A DNA stretch of 57,876 nt from Crocinitomicaceae bacterium (GTDB lineage Bacteria; Bacteroidota; Bacteroidia; Flavobacteriales_D; Sanyastnellaceae), in assembly GCA_002693775.1 (NCBI GenBank), contig NZRP01000037.1, positions 1 to 57,876 on the forward strand. The letters run 5' to 3'. Numbering within the stretch: the stretch's first letter is position 1; the number at the start of each line of letters is the position of its first letter. The notes under the pieces were generated by a model. It searched no databases. It was not told where the DNA came from and saw nothing but the letters and a program-made list of their open reading frames with translations. Shown here one piece after another: positions 17,619 to 27,198 of this stretch. The position numbers and the translations under genes are program-made.

Positions 17619-17968
17619 TGGGAAAGATTGAAGTAAACGGATTGAGATTCTACTCTCACCATGGATGCATGGAGCAGGAAACTAAAATCGGAGGCAACTA
17701 CCAGGTTGACGTTGTTATTACAGCAGACCTCGAGCTTAGTGCAGAATCAGATAATCTAATAGATACAGTTGACTACTGCGCAGTCCATAAAATTGTGGCT
17801 AAAGAGATGGCTATCCCATCGAAGCTGATTGAACACGTGGGGAAAAGGATAGTAAACAGCTTAAAGTCAGAGCTAACTTCAGTGCTCGAGGTAGAAGTTA
17901 AGGTTACAAAATTTTCACCTCCAATTGATGGAGACTGCGATTCTGTTTCAGTAAAAATAAGAGGCTGA
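17618..17968 (+). CDS. folB: Dihydroneopterin aldolase (folate synthesis)
   Basis: A 116-residue enzyme that cleaves dihydroneopterin to 6-hydroxymethyl-dihydropterin and glycolaldehyde. It shows the family pattern: IEVNGLRFYSHHGCMEQETKIGG near the N-terminus, the active-site Glu region SHHGCMEQE, TVDYCAVHKIV in the middle (VDY-x2-[VL]), LIEHVGKRI with the conserved Glu, and VEVKVTKFSPPI at the C-terminus with the usual K-x-x-P. It overlaps gltX by one base (TAATG). Its stop TGA directly abuts the stop of scoB on the opposite strand, forming TGATCA. Confidence 0.93.
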   Translation: MGKIEVNGLRFYSHHGCMEQETKIGGNYQVDVVITADLELSAESDNLIDTVDYCAVHKIVAKEMAIPSKLIEHVGKRIVNSLKSELTSVLEVEVKVTKFSPPIDGDCDSVSVKIRG

Positions 17969-18622
17969 TCAGATTGACATTTTAGGAACCTCGTCTGGCA
18001 CTACAAGATCGCCAGCTGTCGACTGAACAATTTCTTCAACACTAACTCCTGGCGCTCTTTCAACAAGGTGAAAGGCTCCATCTTTTATGTCTAGAACTGC
18101 AAGGTTAGTCACCACTCTTTTTACGCATCCAACGCCAGTTAATGGGAGCGAGCATGCAGGGAGTAGCTTTGAGGCGCCGGCTCTGTTTGTGTGCATCATT
18201 GCGACAATGATGTTGTCAGCACTAGCAACAAGGTCCATCGCGCCACCCATCCCCTTTACCATTTTGCCTGGAATTTTCCAGTTTGCTATATCACCTGAGG
18301 TACTGACCTCCATGGCTCCAAGAACTGTTAACTGGACGTGTCGTCCTCTGATCATGGCGAATGAGGTAGCGGAATCGAAGTAGACGGCGCCGGGCATTGC
18401 CGTAATGGTCTGTTTGCCGGCGTTGATCAGATCTGAGTCCTCTTCGCCGTCGACTGGGAATGGCCCCATGCCTAGGATTCCGTTTTCAGACTGGAACTCT
18501 ACGTCTATGCTTTCCGGGATGTGGTTAGCGACAAGTGTGGGTATGCCTATGCCTAGATTTACGTACCAGCCGTTTCTAACTTCCTGAGCTATTCTTTTTG
18601 CTATCCCGTTTTTATCAAGCAT
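17969..18622 (-). CDS. scoB: 3-oxoacid CoA-transferase subunit B
   Basis: A 217-residue subunit of a succinyl-CoA:3-ketoacid (or similar) CoA-transferase. ATG 18622 ([31 protein letters not shown]) is the normal family start and overlaps scoA by eight bases; a longer frame to 18724 lies inside scoA and is rejected. The catalytic glutamate sits in [11 protein letters not shown], the universal SENG motif, which forms the gamma-glutamyl-CoA thioester. [14 protein letters not shown] is also typical. Works with ScoA in ketone body or branched-chain acid use. Confidence 0.95.
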   Translation of the reverse strand: MLDKNGIAKRIAQEVRNGWYVNLGIGIPTLVANHIPESIDVEFQSENGILGMGPFPVDGEEDSDLINAGKQTITAMPGAVYFDSATSFAMIRGRHVQLTVLGAMEVSTSGDIANWKIPGKMVKGMGGAMDLVASADNIIVAMMHTNRAGASKLLPACSLPLTGVGCVKRVVTNLAVLDIKDGAFHLVERAPGVSVEEIVQSTAGDLVVPDEVPKMSI

Positions 18623-19316
18623 GGCGTACTGTCCTTTGTTCGATTCTCTTCTCGTACTTCTCGCCCACAAATATGCGCTGAACGAAAATGCCAGGTGTAT
18701 GAATTGTGTTGGGGTCAAGCTCACCTAATGGCACAAGTTCTTCAACTTCTGCGACTGTAATCATGCCAGCCATGGCCATCATGGGGTTGAAGTTGCGGGC
18801 TGTTGCTTTGAAAACTAGGTTTCCTGCTGAATCGCCCTTCCAAGCCTTCACGAAGGCAAAATCCGATATTAGAGCAGATTCAAGTATGTGAGGTTTACCG
18901 TCGAAGATTCTAACTTCTTTTCCTTCTGCTACTTCCGTTCCGTAGCCTGCTGGAGTGAAAAATGCAGGAACGCCAGCTCCGCCAGCTCTGCATCTTTCTG
19001 CAAGTGAGCCTTGAGGGATAAGGTCGACTTCGAGTTCGCCAGAAAGCATTTGGCGTTCAAACTCCTCATTCTCTCCGACATAAGAGCTAATCATTTTGAT
19101 AATTTGCCTCTTCTGTAGAAGCTTCCCTAGACCAAAATCATCAACGCCCGCATTATTCGAAATGCAGGTCAAATCTTTCACGCCTATTCTTACCAGCTCC
19201 TCAATGCAGTTCTCAGGAATACCACAAAGCCCAAACCCTCCCAGCATCAGAGTCATCCCTGACTCAACACCTTGAAGGGCTTCTTCAGCCGAGCTTACAA
19301 CTTTTGAAATTGCCAT
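18615..19316 (-). CDS. scoA: 3-oxoacid CoA-transferase subunit A
   Basis: A 233-residue partner of ScoB. The CoA-binding signature [17 protein letters not shown] and the [15 protein letters not shown] segment are as expected, with a C-terminal [23 protein letters not shown]. The two subunits are separate genes with an eight-base overlap, the usual bacterial arrangement. An exact promoter element with -33 box lies in the 3' end of the neighbouring PBP1A gene, four bases from the ATG, so scoAB can be transcribed independently of the co-directional PBP1A gene. Confidence 0.95.
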   Translation of the reverse strand: MAISKVVSSAEEALQGVESGMTLMLGGFGLCGIPENCIEELVRIGVKDLTCISNNAGVDDFGLGKLLQKRQIIKMISSYVGENEEFERQMLSGELEVDLIPQGSLAERCRAGGAGVPAFFTPAGYGTEVAEGKEVRIFDGKPHILESALISDFAFVKAWKGDSAGNLVFKATARNFNPMMAMAGMITVAEVEELVPLGELDPNTIHTPGIFVQRIFVGEKYEKRIEQRTVRHA

Positions 19317-19320
19317 GTCG

Positions 19321-19352
19321 CAAAATTACTCGAACAAGTCCTCGTCTTCAAA
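19321..19352 (-). promoter_or_regulatory. Promoter of scoAB inside the 3' end of the PBP1A gene
   Basis: Minus strand: TTTG, 20 bases, TAATTTTG, then CGAC and the scoA ATG. Both elements match the Bacteroidota consensus exactly. The four-base gap predicts a leaderless message. Most of the element is embedded in codons for the last residues of PBP1A. Confidence 0.65.
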
Positions 19353-21761
19353 CCCATCAGAGTCGAATGTGTAACCTGATACAGAAACTTGGTCTTTACA
19401 ATTAAGTGTATCCGCTCCCAAGCTCTCTGGCCTGACGAAATCTTCTTGCGATAATGCCACTAGTTCATCCGCATACGCGTCCTTCATAAAGTAGCCGTAA
19501 ATAGGAAGGCCCGTGTTCGCTCCTTGCCCGAATCTTGTTGTTGAGAATCGTACCGTTGGATCTTGCGCACCAACCCAAACCCCAGTAACAAGGTCTGGAG
19601 TAAGCCCCATGAACCATCCGTCAGTGTTGTTTTGGGTTGTTCCCGTTTTACCAGCCATAGGCACAGTAAATCCATCGTACTCTCGAGCTTCATTGTCATA
19701 CCTAAGCCTAATTCCAGTACCCATCCTCTTCTGAAGTTCTTCATTCCACGCACCGTCAATAACACCCTTCATCATTCTGACTACCCTATATGCAGTTAGC
19801 TCGTCTAAGCCCTGCCTCACCTCCGGGTTGGGCTCGTAAACTGTATTTCCATACCTGTCCTCTATCCTAATAATTATGGTAGGCTCTATATATACCCCGC
19901 CATTTACAAGGGCTGCGTTTGAAGATACTAATTCCTTTAGCGTAAGCTGCGCCACACCCAGAGCAATCGAAGGTACATTGGGTATATGGCTTTCAATTCC
20001 TAAAGCGTGAGCTAGCTTTATAACTCTGTCGGTTCCGTAAGTCTTAATAAGCTTTGCTGTTACAGTGTTCATGGAATTAGCAAGTGCATACTCTAATGTC
20101 ACTATCTCGCCATATTCGTCTGACGAGTTTTCCGGACACCAACGCGGTGGGTCATACCCCTCTGGCAGATCTATACAAGTAATCTGATTGGGCAATTCAT
20201 CACAAGGCCCCATCCCCATTCTTAATGCGGTAGCATAAACGAATGGCTTGAATGTTGACCCGACTTGACGGCGGGTTTGGGCTACGTTATCATACTGAAA
20301 AAATCTGTAGTCAATTCCTCCAACCCAGGCCTTAACCATACCGGTAGAAGGCTCTATCGACAGAAGTCCAGCGTGCAGTGTCTTCTTCCTATGAAGGATA
20401 CTATCCATGGGCGTCAGCAAAGTATCGGCAGGCCCCTTGTGTGTAAATACCGTCATACTCGCCTTCTCATTAAAGCTCTTCTTGATCTGCTTATCCGTTA
20501 ACCCATGCCAAGCATGTCCACACCCACCTTTATCAGCATTACACTCGTACCCAAACGTTCCGTCCTCAAATTCATGACCCCTGATATAAAACTTGGGTCT
20601 GTTGCAATGCGGGCAGAGCTGTCCCTTCGCCTTTTTATACCTGTCAGAATCTCTAATTGCAACATCAATGATTGCCTTTCTAGCATCTGGATCTATATCC
20701 TCAAAGAACGGGTAATCCTTGCTAGGTCTATTGCGAAGGTCCCTGTCAAATGAAGCTTGTAACTCACCACCCAAATGCTTAGAAACGGCAGACTCAGCAT
20801 AAGCTTGCAGTCGACTGTCTATAGTTGTGTGAACCTGAAGCCCATCGCGGTAGATGTCGTAATTAGAGCCGTCGCTTTTTCTAATGATAAATTCGCCATT
20901 TGAATCCTTCTCATTAAAAAGCCTTTTCATCTCAGCTCTTAAAGCCTCTCTGAAATATGGTGCAGCACCCTCGTCATGACTTACCCTTTGGTAACTAAGA
21001 AGTATGGGCAGTGATTTTAAAGAGTCAGCTTCAAAGTCTGTGAGATAGCCGTACTTGTTCATTTGGCCTAAAACGACATTACGCCTAGACGTAACTAGCT
21101 CCATTCTCCTCAGAGGATTATACAGAGCACTATTCTTGAGCATACCCACAAGCATTGCGCTCTCCTGAATATTCAGATCCTTAACATCTTTATTGAAGTA
21201 TACATTTGCCGCACTCTTAATTCCTACCGCCTGGTTTATAAAATCATACCTGTTTAAATAAAGAGTGATGATCTCAGACTTTGTATAATGTCCCTCAAGA
21301 CGCGATGCTATTATCCACTCCTTAGGCTTCTGAAATGCACGCTCAATAAAACTCACAGATTCATACTCTTCTGTAAAAAGCAGTTTTGCAAGTTGCTGTG
21401 TAATCGTGGAACCTCCACCCTTCTTACCCATATATGCAATAGCTCGGGCCAAACCCATAAAGTCTATCCCACTATGCTCATAGTACCTAGCATCCTCTGT
21501 TGCCACCAAGGATTCTACTAAATGCTCTGGCAAATCCCCATACTTAACGTCCGATCTATTCTCATGATAGTAACTACCCAGAATCTTCCCATCTACGGAA
21601 AACACTCTAGTTGCTAGATCAGTCCTGGGATTAGCTAAAGTCTCCGTATCCGGCAAATCCCCAAATCGAGCAGTCAACACTAATAAAGCTATCCCTATCA
21701 GAGGGCTAAGCCCCCCCAACCACACAATGGTCTTTACTAGGGTTTTTCTTTTGAATCTCAT
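19326..21761 (-). CDS. mrcA: Penicillin-binding protein 1A (bifunctional transglycosylase/transpeptidase) with Cys-rich insert
   Basis: An 811-residue class A PBP that polymerises and cross-links peptidoglycan. N-terminal membrane anchor at residues 11-32. GT51 transglycosylase: ATEDARYYEHSGID (catalytic E89), GGGSTITQQLAKLLF, KPKEWIIASRLE. Transpeptidase: acyl-serine S502 in GSTFK, S563-M-N565, and K705-T-G in GKTGTT. Between these two domains (residues 383-419) lies an unusual insert, CPHC (383-386), C407, C414 and GHAWH, spaced like a zinc ribbon; such motifs are rare outside the reducing cytoplasm, yet this part should be periplasmic. The gene is divergent from rseP. A one-mismatch -7 element (GATATTTG) sits upstream of the ATG. 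Confidence 0.93.
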   Translation of the reverse strand: MRFKRKTLVKTIVWLGGLSPLIGIALLVLTARFGDLPDTETLANPRTDLATRVFSVDGKILGSYYHENRSDVKYGDLPEHLVESLVATEDARYYEHSGIDFMGLARAIAYMGKKGGGSTITQQLAKLLFTEEYESVSFIERAFQKPKEWIIASRLEGHYTKSEIITLYLNRYDFINQAVGIKSAANVYFNKDVKDLNIQESAMLVGMLKNSALYNPLRRMELVTSRRNVVLGQMNKYGYLTDFEADSLKSLPILLSYQRVSHDEGAAPYFREALRAEMKRLFNEKDSNGEFIIRKSDGSNYDIYRDGLQVHTTIDSRLQAYAESAVSKHLGGELQASFDRDLRNRPSKDYPFFEDIDPDARKAIIDVAIRDSDRYKKAKGQLCPHCNRPKFYIRGHEFEDGTFGYECNADKGGCGHAWHGLTDKQIKKSFNEKASMTVFTHKGPADTLLTPMDSILHRKKTLHAGLLSIEPSTGMVKAWVGGIDYRFFQYDNVAQTRRQVGSTFKPFVYATALRMGMGPCDELPNQITCIDLPEGYDPPRWCPENSSDEYGEIVTLEYALANSMNTVTAKLIKTYGTDRVIKLAHALGIESHIPNVPSIALGVAQLTLKELVSSNAALVNGGVYIEPTIIIRIEDRYGNTVYEPNPEVRQGLDELTAYRVVRMMKGVIDGAWNEELQKRMGTGIRLRYDNEAREYDGFTVPMAGKTGTTQNNTDGWFMGLTPDLVTGVWVGAQDPTVRFSTTRFGQGANTGLPIYGYFMKDAYADELVALSQEDFVRPESLGADTLNCKDQVSVSGYTFDSDGFEDEDLFE

Positions 21762-21818
21762 TCGCCTGCAAGATGCAAATATCTACCCTCTAAAAACAAA
21801 AGATAGGGTGTGTAAAGC

Positions 21819-21826
21819 TACATTTG
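21819..21826 (+). promoter_or_regulatory. -7 element of rseP
   Basis: Exact TACATTTG (TAnnTTTG), five bases before ATG 21832. This supports starting rseP at 21832 and not at the upstream in-frame ATG (21727), which lies inside the PBP1A gene. Confidence 0.55.
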
Positions 21827-21831
21827 CATCC

Positions 21832-23139
21832 ATGATTGCATTGATTAAGGGGCTTCAGCTACTACTAAGCTTATCGATTTTAGTTGTTCTTCACGAACTA
21901 GGTCACTACTTGGCGGCTCGATACTTCAAGACTAGAGTTGAGAAATTCTACCTCTTCATGAACCCGGGCTTCTCCATTTTCAAAAAGCAAATCGGTGAAA
22001 CTGAGTGGGGAATTGGCTGGCTACCTCTTGGTGGCTATGTTAAAATCAGCGGCATGATCGACGAGAGCATGGACACTGAGCAAATGGCTAATCCACCTCA
22101 ACCATGGGAATTCCGCTCAAAGCCAGCTTGGCAAAGACTTATCATTATGTTGGGCGGAATAATCATGAACCTGCTTGTTGGATACTTAATCTACTGCATG
22201 ATCCTTTTCTGCTGGGGTGAGGACAAGATTTTAAATGATTTCTCCGTCAATGTAGACCCGAGGATGGAAGAGTTTGGTTTTCAAAATGGAGACCAAATCC
22301 TCAAGTATAACGGTCAAGAAGTTGAATACTACGGCGAGCTTAGCGGAAGACTTTTCTCAGAAAAAGTGACTGAAGTCACAGTCCTTCGCGACGGCGTTGA
22401 GGCAATTATTTCTCTTGAAAAAGAACTAGGCCAAATCCTTATCGACTCAGGCATCCGCCCTCTTTACACACCACTTCTACCGACATTTGTAGAGCTCGTA
22501 AACCCTGGCTCTAAGGCTGAAAAAGCTGGTCTAGCACACGGTGACGTAATCACTGCCATTGATGGTAAAGTTGTAGGGTCAAGCTATGAAGCGACTCAGC
22601 AAATTCAAAGTATAAAGAGCTCTCCACTTCTTCTAACAGTTAACAGATCAGGTGAAGAACTCATCTTACCGGCTATGACTGATTCACTGGGCAAACTAGG
22701 CTTTGCATTCCAGGGCGCAAGCCAAGTCCACATAGATTACACCTTTGGCGAAAGCATTGCTGGAGGCTACCATAAAGCTTACAATACTTTGCACGAATAC
22801 GTGGTGTCTCTAAGATTCCTAGCCTCTCCTGCAGGAGCTTCTCAAGTTGGCTCATTGATCACCTTTGGCAGCATCTTTAGCCCCAACTGGGACTGGCACA
22901 GGTTCTGGAAAAACACAGCCCTTCTGTCGCTTATTCTTGCCTTCATGAATCTTCTTCCGATTCCAGCATTAGATGGTGGTCACGTAATGTTCCTACTCTA
23001 TGAAATGGTCGTGGGCAAGCCTGCTCCTGACAAAATCCTTGAATATGCGCAAATTATAGGCATCATATGCCTATTAGGATTAATGGTATTCGCTTTAGGC
23101 AATGATTTCTTCAGACTATTCACCGGTGGATTTAGCTAA
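21832..23139 (+). CDS. rseP: Site-2 zinc metalloprotease (RseP family, M50)
   Basis: A 435-residue intramembrane protease that cleaves membrane-bound anti-sigma factors or signal peptide remnants. Zinc site HELGH in the first membrane helix (LVVLHELGHYLAARYF) and the third ligand in the C-terminal helix motif NLLPIPALDGGHV. Two PDZ regions lie between: a degenerate one (FQNGDQILKYNGQEVEYYGEL) and a second (VELVNPGSKAEKAGLAHGDVITAIDG). About four membrane helices. Start at ATG 21832 gives the usual short N-terminus before helix 1. The next gene begins 19 bases downstream but has its own near-consensus -7 element. The target anti-sigma factor is not in the window. Confidence 0.94.
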   Translation: MIALIKGLQLLLSLSILVVLHELGHYLAARYFKTRVEKFYLFMNPGFSIFKKQIGETEWGIGWLPLGGYVKISGMIDESMDTEQMANPPQPWEFRSKPAWQRLIIMLGGIIMNLLVGYLIYCMILFCWGEDKILNDFSVNVDPRMEEFGFQNGDQILKYNGQEVEYYGELSGRLFSEKVTEVTVLRDGVEAIISLEKELGQILIDSGIRPLYTPLLPTFVELVNPGSKAEKAGLAHGDVITAIDGKVVGSSYEATQQIQSIKSSPLLLTVNRSGEELILPAMTDSLGKLGFAFQGASQVHIDYTFGESIAGGYHKAYNTLHEYVVSLRFLASPAGASQVGSLITFGSIFSPNWDWHRFWKNTALLSLILAFMNLLPIPALDGGHVMFLLYEMVVGKPAPDKILEYAQIIGIICLLGLMVFALGNDFFRLFTGGFS

Positions 23140-23146
23140 GTATCAC

Positions 23147-23154
23147 TAACTTGG
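23147..23154 (+). promoter_or_regulatory. Possible -7 element of the antiporter gene
   Basis: TAACTTGG, one mismatch from TAnnTTTG, followed by TGTT and the ATG at 23159: the same four-base gap as at feoA, scoA and the S9 peptidase gene. Confidence 0.35.
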
Positions 23155-23158
23155 TGTT

Positions 23159-24517
23159 ATGCTTGATTCAATAATAGAATATGTTCAGACGATAATTAGT
23201 ATGCCTAACATTGAGGACCTTGATGTTTATCACGTCATTATTGGTGGTAGCGCAATCATTATTTTGTCTTACTTCGCTAGCCTACTTGCAAAAAAGACTA
23301 ACATCCCTTCTGTCCTTGTGCTGATTGCAATGGGAATATGTATAAAAAAGCTGATAGAACTATTCTTTGGATATGGCGATATTCCAAATCAAAATTTAAT
23401 ATTAGAATTACTCGGAAAGGTTGGTTTGATCTTTATAGTTTTAGAAGCTGCGCTTGATTTAAAACTTTCAAAAGAGAAGCTACCATTAATTATAAAAAGT
23501 GCATCGGTCTCATTGATAATCCTTATTTTTAGTTCGTTAGGGATCGCTTACCTTCTCCAAAAGGTTCTACTTATTGAGGGCATTTATGCTCTTATTTATG
23601 CTATCCCTGTATCAATTATGAGTAGTGCCATCATAATCCCATCTGTAAGCTCTTTGAGTCAAGAAAAGAAGGAATTTATGATATATGAAAGTACATTCTC
23701 CGATATCTGGGGAATTATGGCATTCCATCTTGTTATTAAGAATATGGATCCTTCATCCACTTCGGAAATTGCATTTTCAATTGGTAAGACTTTAGGCTTA
23801 GCATTAATTATCGGTATAGTTGTTAGCTATCTTCTTGTTTATGTCCTTCAAAAGATTACAAGCTCCGTTAAAGTCTTCCTATCTATTGCTGTTCTTTTGC
23901 TTATATATTCTATACAGGTAAAATTAGAATTGGGTGGAGAGTTGTTATCAATTCTAATCTTTGGATTAATGCTGAATAATTCCCAAATTTTCTTTCCAAA
24001 AATTTTTAAGAATAAGAATGGCGAAAGTTGGTTTGGAAGCCTCTTAAATAAAGAAAAAATGAAGGAGCTTAGCCATGACTTTCACACTCAAACACTTGAA
24101 AGTGCTTTTGTTATCCGAACGTTCTTCTTTGTGATGTTTGGAGTAACTATTTCTCTGTCAAAAATTATGAATTTAGAGGTTGTGTTCTACGGCCTTTCTA
24201 TCTCATTAATACTTTATGTTGCAAGATTAGTTTGGCTTTTATTATTTAGGGTCAAGGAGCCCCTATCACTTTTATATATAGCGCCTAGGGGACTTATTAC
24301 GGTTCTACTTTTCTTTCAGCTACAAACTAAAAGTGGGGAGCCATATAAACAAATTCAGCAAGTGGCAGAAGGAAAGTTTGATCCAGCTATAATTTTAGTT
24401 GTAATTCTAGTGACTTGTCTAGTCATGACATTCTCTTTAATCAGTCAGAGAAAAGCTCCATTAAGCAATGATGTATCTATCGCCGGGGACGCGTCTGACT
24501 CTGCCGAGCAAGTCTAA
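23159..24517 (+). CDS. Cation:proton antiporter (CPA family)
   Basis: A 452-residue inner-membrane protein with about 12 hydrophobic helices, covering nearly the whole length, and a short hydrophilic C-terminus. Features of the Na+/H+ exchanger fold: IPSVLVLIAMGI near helix 2, LGKVGLIFIVLEAALDLKLS (the conserved G-x-x-x-L-x-F-x-x-[GA]-x-[ED]-x segment), ESTFSDIWGIMAF, where the family usually shows ES-x-x-ND, and YIAPRGLITVLLFF near the end, matching the APRG motif of KefB/NhaP-type exchangers. It lacks a RCK/TrkA-N domain, so it is not a Kef-like gated channel. Transported ion is not predictable. It follows rseP by 19 bases and may have its own promoter. The next gene is 143 bases away. Confidence 0.85.
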   Translation: MLDSIIEYVQTIISMPNIEDLDVYHVIIGGSAIIILSYFASLLAKKTNIPSVLVLIAMGICIKKLIELFFGYGDIPNQNLILELLGKVGLIFIVLEAALDLKLSKEKLPLIIKSASVSLIILIFSSLGIAYLLQKVLLIEGIYALIYAIPVSIMSSAIIIPSVSSLSQEKKEFMIYESTFSDIWGIMAFHLVIKNMDPSSTSEIAFSIGKTLGLALIIGIVVSYLLVYVLQKITSSVKVFLSIAVLLLIYSIQVKLELGGELLSILIFGLMLNNSQIFFPKIFKNKNGESWFGSLLNKEKMKELSHDFHTQTLESAFVIRTFFFVMFGVTISLSKIMNLEVVFYGLSISLILYVARLVWLLLFRVKEPLSLLYIAPRGLITVLLFFQLQTKSGEPYKQIQQVAEGKFDPAIILVVILVTCLVMTFSLISQRKAPLSNDVSIAGDASDSAEQV

Positions 24518-24660
24518 AAATATAACGTCTTATCGCATCTGTTTTTATCCCAGCTAAATTCAATTAATTACTGGGTCTTTGAGAAGAAAACTTTATCTAT
24601 ATAGGCTTAGAATTTATCAACGTTTATAGTGATTTCGTCTATTATTTACTTACTTGGGGT

Positions 24661-27192
24661 ATGTTCAAATTGAATCTGTTTAAACCCCTTGTTCTAGGCC
24701 TTGCATTTCTTGTAAGTTTTAAGTCTAATTCTCAATGTACTATCTCCGGTTCTGTAAAAGACGCTGATAATGGAGAGTTGTTGATAGGCGCATACATTAC
24801 CAATGGCGTTGTAACAGTTGCTTCTGATTTAGATGGGAAGTACTCCGTGTTCTTAGCACCAGGTGCACATAAGTTAACATGCTCTTTCATAGGAATGGAA
24901 AGCATGAGTAAAGAATTTAACCTTGTTGATGGAGAAACCGTAAGGTGGGATATAAGCCTGGAAACAACATCTAAGGTGCTGGATATGGCTGTTGTCTCTG
25001 CGGGACGATTTGAGCAAAGTGTAGCTGAGGTTACAGTCTCGTTAGAAGTTCTTCAGCCAGCTCTTGTAGAAAACAAAGCCACCACATCACTTGAGTCAGC
25101 AATTGAACAAACTCCTGGAGTAAGCATGGTAGATGGGGAGCCTCAAATCAGATCTGGTAGTGGCTTTAGTTATGGTGCAGGCTCTAGGGTGATGGTGATG
25201 GTGGATGACTTGCCTGTACTAAGTGGAGACGCAGGTAGACCAACTTGGGGGTTCTTACCTCTTGAGAATTTAGAACAAATTGAGATTATTAAAGGAGCTA
25301 GCTCAGTTCTATACGGGAGTGCTGCCTTAAGCGGTGTGATAAATATTAGAACTCGCTTTCCAGACGCTCGCCCTTTAACAAGAGTGACGTTACAGCATGG
25401 AACATATTCAGACCCCATGTCGTCAGAGGCGCTGTATTGGGATAACCGTTTACAGCAGGCCAATGTTCGTTTTTTACATAGCCAACAAATTGGAGGTTGG
25501 GATGTTGTTATCGGAGGTAATTTCCTGGGAGACGACGGTCACAAAGGTCCTGAAATTGTAACATATACTGATACAATCAGTGGCATGACTACTATAGACA
25601 CCTTAGATAACTCTTTTGACCCTTTGAAAATTGACAAGTATGCTGCTAATTCTCAGGCTAGGCTTAATGTCAATATCAGAAGAAGAGAAAGTAAAATCCC
25701 TGGGCTTAAGTATGGCTTAAGTACTAACTGGCAGAAGGGCGAGTCGTTGAACACTTTGATTTGGGATGATAATGCTTCGGGGCTTTACAGCAGTTTTGCA
25801 GGAGCTGCAACAAGGACTAAGCAGCTAGTAGGAACTGTTGATCCATTTGTTGAGTACATTAGCCCAACAGGTGTTAGAACTAGTTTTAGAAATCGCTGGC
25901 AACATCTTAACAATGACAATGACAATGGTCAGGGGAATAGCTCAAATGTATTCTATTCTGAAATTCAAACGCAGAAGTTGGGGGTGTTTGGCTTTGAAAA
26001 AGCAGCGTTAACTGCAGGTGTGGTCCATCAGTATACAATTAGTAAAGCAGAGCTATATATGGGTGGAGATTCTTCCGGGGTAAACACTGCAAGAAATATG
26101 GCTGCTTACATGCAATTAGACGAGCCTATAACGGAGCAGCTTAATTTGAGTATGGGTCTTAGGTATGAGCATTTTGATATCAACGGCACTAAGGAGGGAA
26201 AACCAGTGTTTCGAGCCGGGGCCAATTATCAGTTAGCAGAGGAAACTTACCTAAGGGCAAGCATGGGACAAGGGTTTAGATTCCCTACTATTGCTGAAAA
26301 ATATATTAGAACGGGATTAGGGCAGTTAAATATTTATCCTAACACTGAGCTCAGACCAGAAACTTCTACAAGTATTGAGTTGGGAGTAAAACAGGGATTT
26401 AAGGTAGGTGATTTTGTAGGCTATTTAGATCTTGCAGGATTCAGGCAGAGCTATGATGATTTCATTGAATTTACTTTTGCTAAATGGGTGGCCCCTGAAG
26501 GATTTGGGGGATTAGACAACCTTGGTGGCCGTGGGTTTAGAAGTGTAAACACTGGACAAAGTCTGGTTACTGGTGCTGAAGTAAGTGTAATGGGTAAAGC
26601 TGAAGTAGGAGAAAAAACAATAAGCCTACTTGCAGGCTACACCTACACTAATCCTGTAAGTCTTACCCCTCGCCTTGACTACAATACAGAAGGCAACGAC
26701 TTTGCTGATTCTACTATTACGTTTATGAATACAAGCAGCGATCCTTCGAACAACATTTTAAAGTACAGATCTCAACACCTTGTAAGGTTTGACATGGAGG
26801 TTAGTAATGAAAAGGGGTTCTTAGGTGTGAGCGCTAGATACCAAAGCGCATTACAGAATATAGATGTAGCATTCTTAGATATGGAAAGAATGGGTCTCGT
26901 GGATTGGGGGCTTATGGAATGGGTCAGCATGAATTATGATGACGAAACTGAACGCTGGGGATACTACGATTATGAGATTAATCCTGAAACTGAAGAGGCT
27001 TTTGGTTGGTCTGACGAACCCGTATATAAGTTACCTTGGATTATCGACATGAGGGCAGGAACGAATGTGTCAGAAAATGCAAAGGTGAGTCTTGTTGTAA
27101 GTAATTTACTAAATGCTGAATACTCAATAAGACCTTTAGCAATAGAAGCTCCAAGGCTTGTGAACCTTGTTTACACTTATGAGATAAATTAA
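24661..27192 (+). CDS. TonB-dependent receptor with carboxypeptidase-regulatory-like N-domain
   Basis: An 843-residue outer-membrane receptor. Signal peptide MFKLNLFKPLVLGLAFLVSF..., a CarboxypepD_reg-like domain at about 25-110 (GSVKDADNGELLIGAYITNG...SFIGMES), plug domain at about 130-240 (SVAEVTVSLEVL... SLESAIEQTPGVSMVDGEPQIRSGSGFSYG... VMVDDLPVLSGDAG... IEIIKGASSVLYGSAALSGVINI), then a long barrel with QGFRFPTIAEKYIRTGLG as in siderophore and cobalamin receptors, ending YSIRPLAIEAPRLVNLVYTYEI. No SusD partner is beside it, so it is probably not a glycan transporter; iron-siderophore, cobalamin or another small ligand is plausible. kdsB follows seven bases after its stop. No clear promoter was found in the 143-base upstream gap. 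Confidence 0.9.
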   Translation: MFKLNLFKPLVLGLAFLVSFKSNSQCTISGSVKDADNGELLIGAYITNGVVTVASDLDGKYSVFLAPGAHKLTCSFIGMESMSKEFNLVDGETVRWDISLETTSKVLDMAVVSAGRFEQSVAEVTVSLEVLQPALVENKATTSLESAIEQTPGVSMVDGEPQIRSGSGFSYGAGSRVMVMVDDLPVLSGDAGRPTWGFLPLENLEQIEIIKGASSVLYGSAALSGVINIRTRFPDARPLTRVTLQHGTYSDPMSSEALYWDNRLQQANVRFLHSQQIGGWDVVIGGNFLGDDGHKGPEIVTYTDTISGMTTIDTLDNSFDPLKIDKYAANSQARLNVNIRRRESKIPGLKYGLSTNWQKGESLNTLIWDDNASGLYSSFAGAATRTKQLVGTVDPFVEYISPTGVRTSFRNRWQHLNNDNDNGQGNSSNVFYSEIQTQKLGVFGFEKAALTAGVVHQYTISKAELYMGGDSSGVNTARNMAAYMQLDEPITEQLNLSMGLRYEHFDINGTKEGKPVFRAGANYQLAEETYLRASMGQGFRFPTIAEKYIRTGLGQLNIYPNTELRPETSTSIELGVKQGFKVGDFVGYLDLAGFRQSYDDFIEFTFAKWVAPEGFGGLDNLGGRGFRSVNTGQSLVTGAEVSVMGKAEVGEKTISLLAGYTYTNPVSLTPRLDYNTEGNDFADSTITFMNTSSDPSNNILKYRSQHLVRFDMEVSNEKGFLGVSARYQSALQNIDVAFLDMERMGLVDWGLMEWVSMNYDDETERWGYYDYEINPETEEAFGWSDEPVYKLPWIIDMRAGTNVSENAKVSLVVSNLLNAEYSIRPLAIEAPRLVNLVYTYEIN

Positions 27193-27198
27193 ACTTCT

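Noticed and set aside
18623-18724. Extended N-terminus of ScoB
   Set aside because: The extra residues are an out-of-frame reading of the end of scoA; the family starts at [12 protein letters not shown].
21727-21831. Extended N-terminus of RseP
   Set aside because: It lies over the PBP1A start and its promoter region; the -7 element at 21819-21826 and the family length support ATG 21832.
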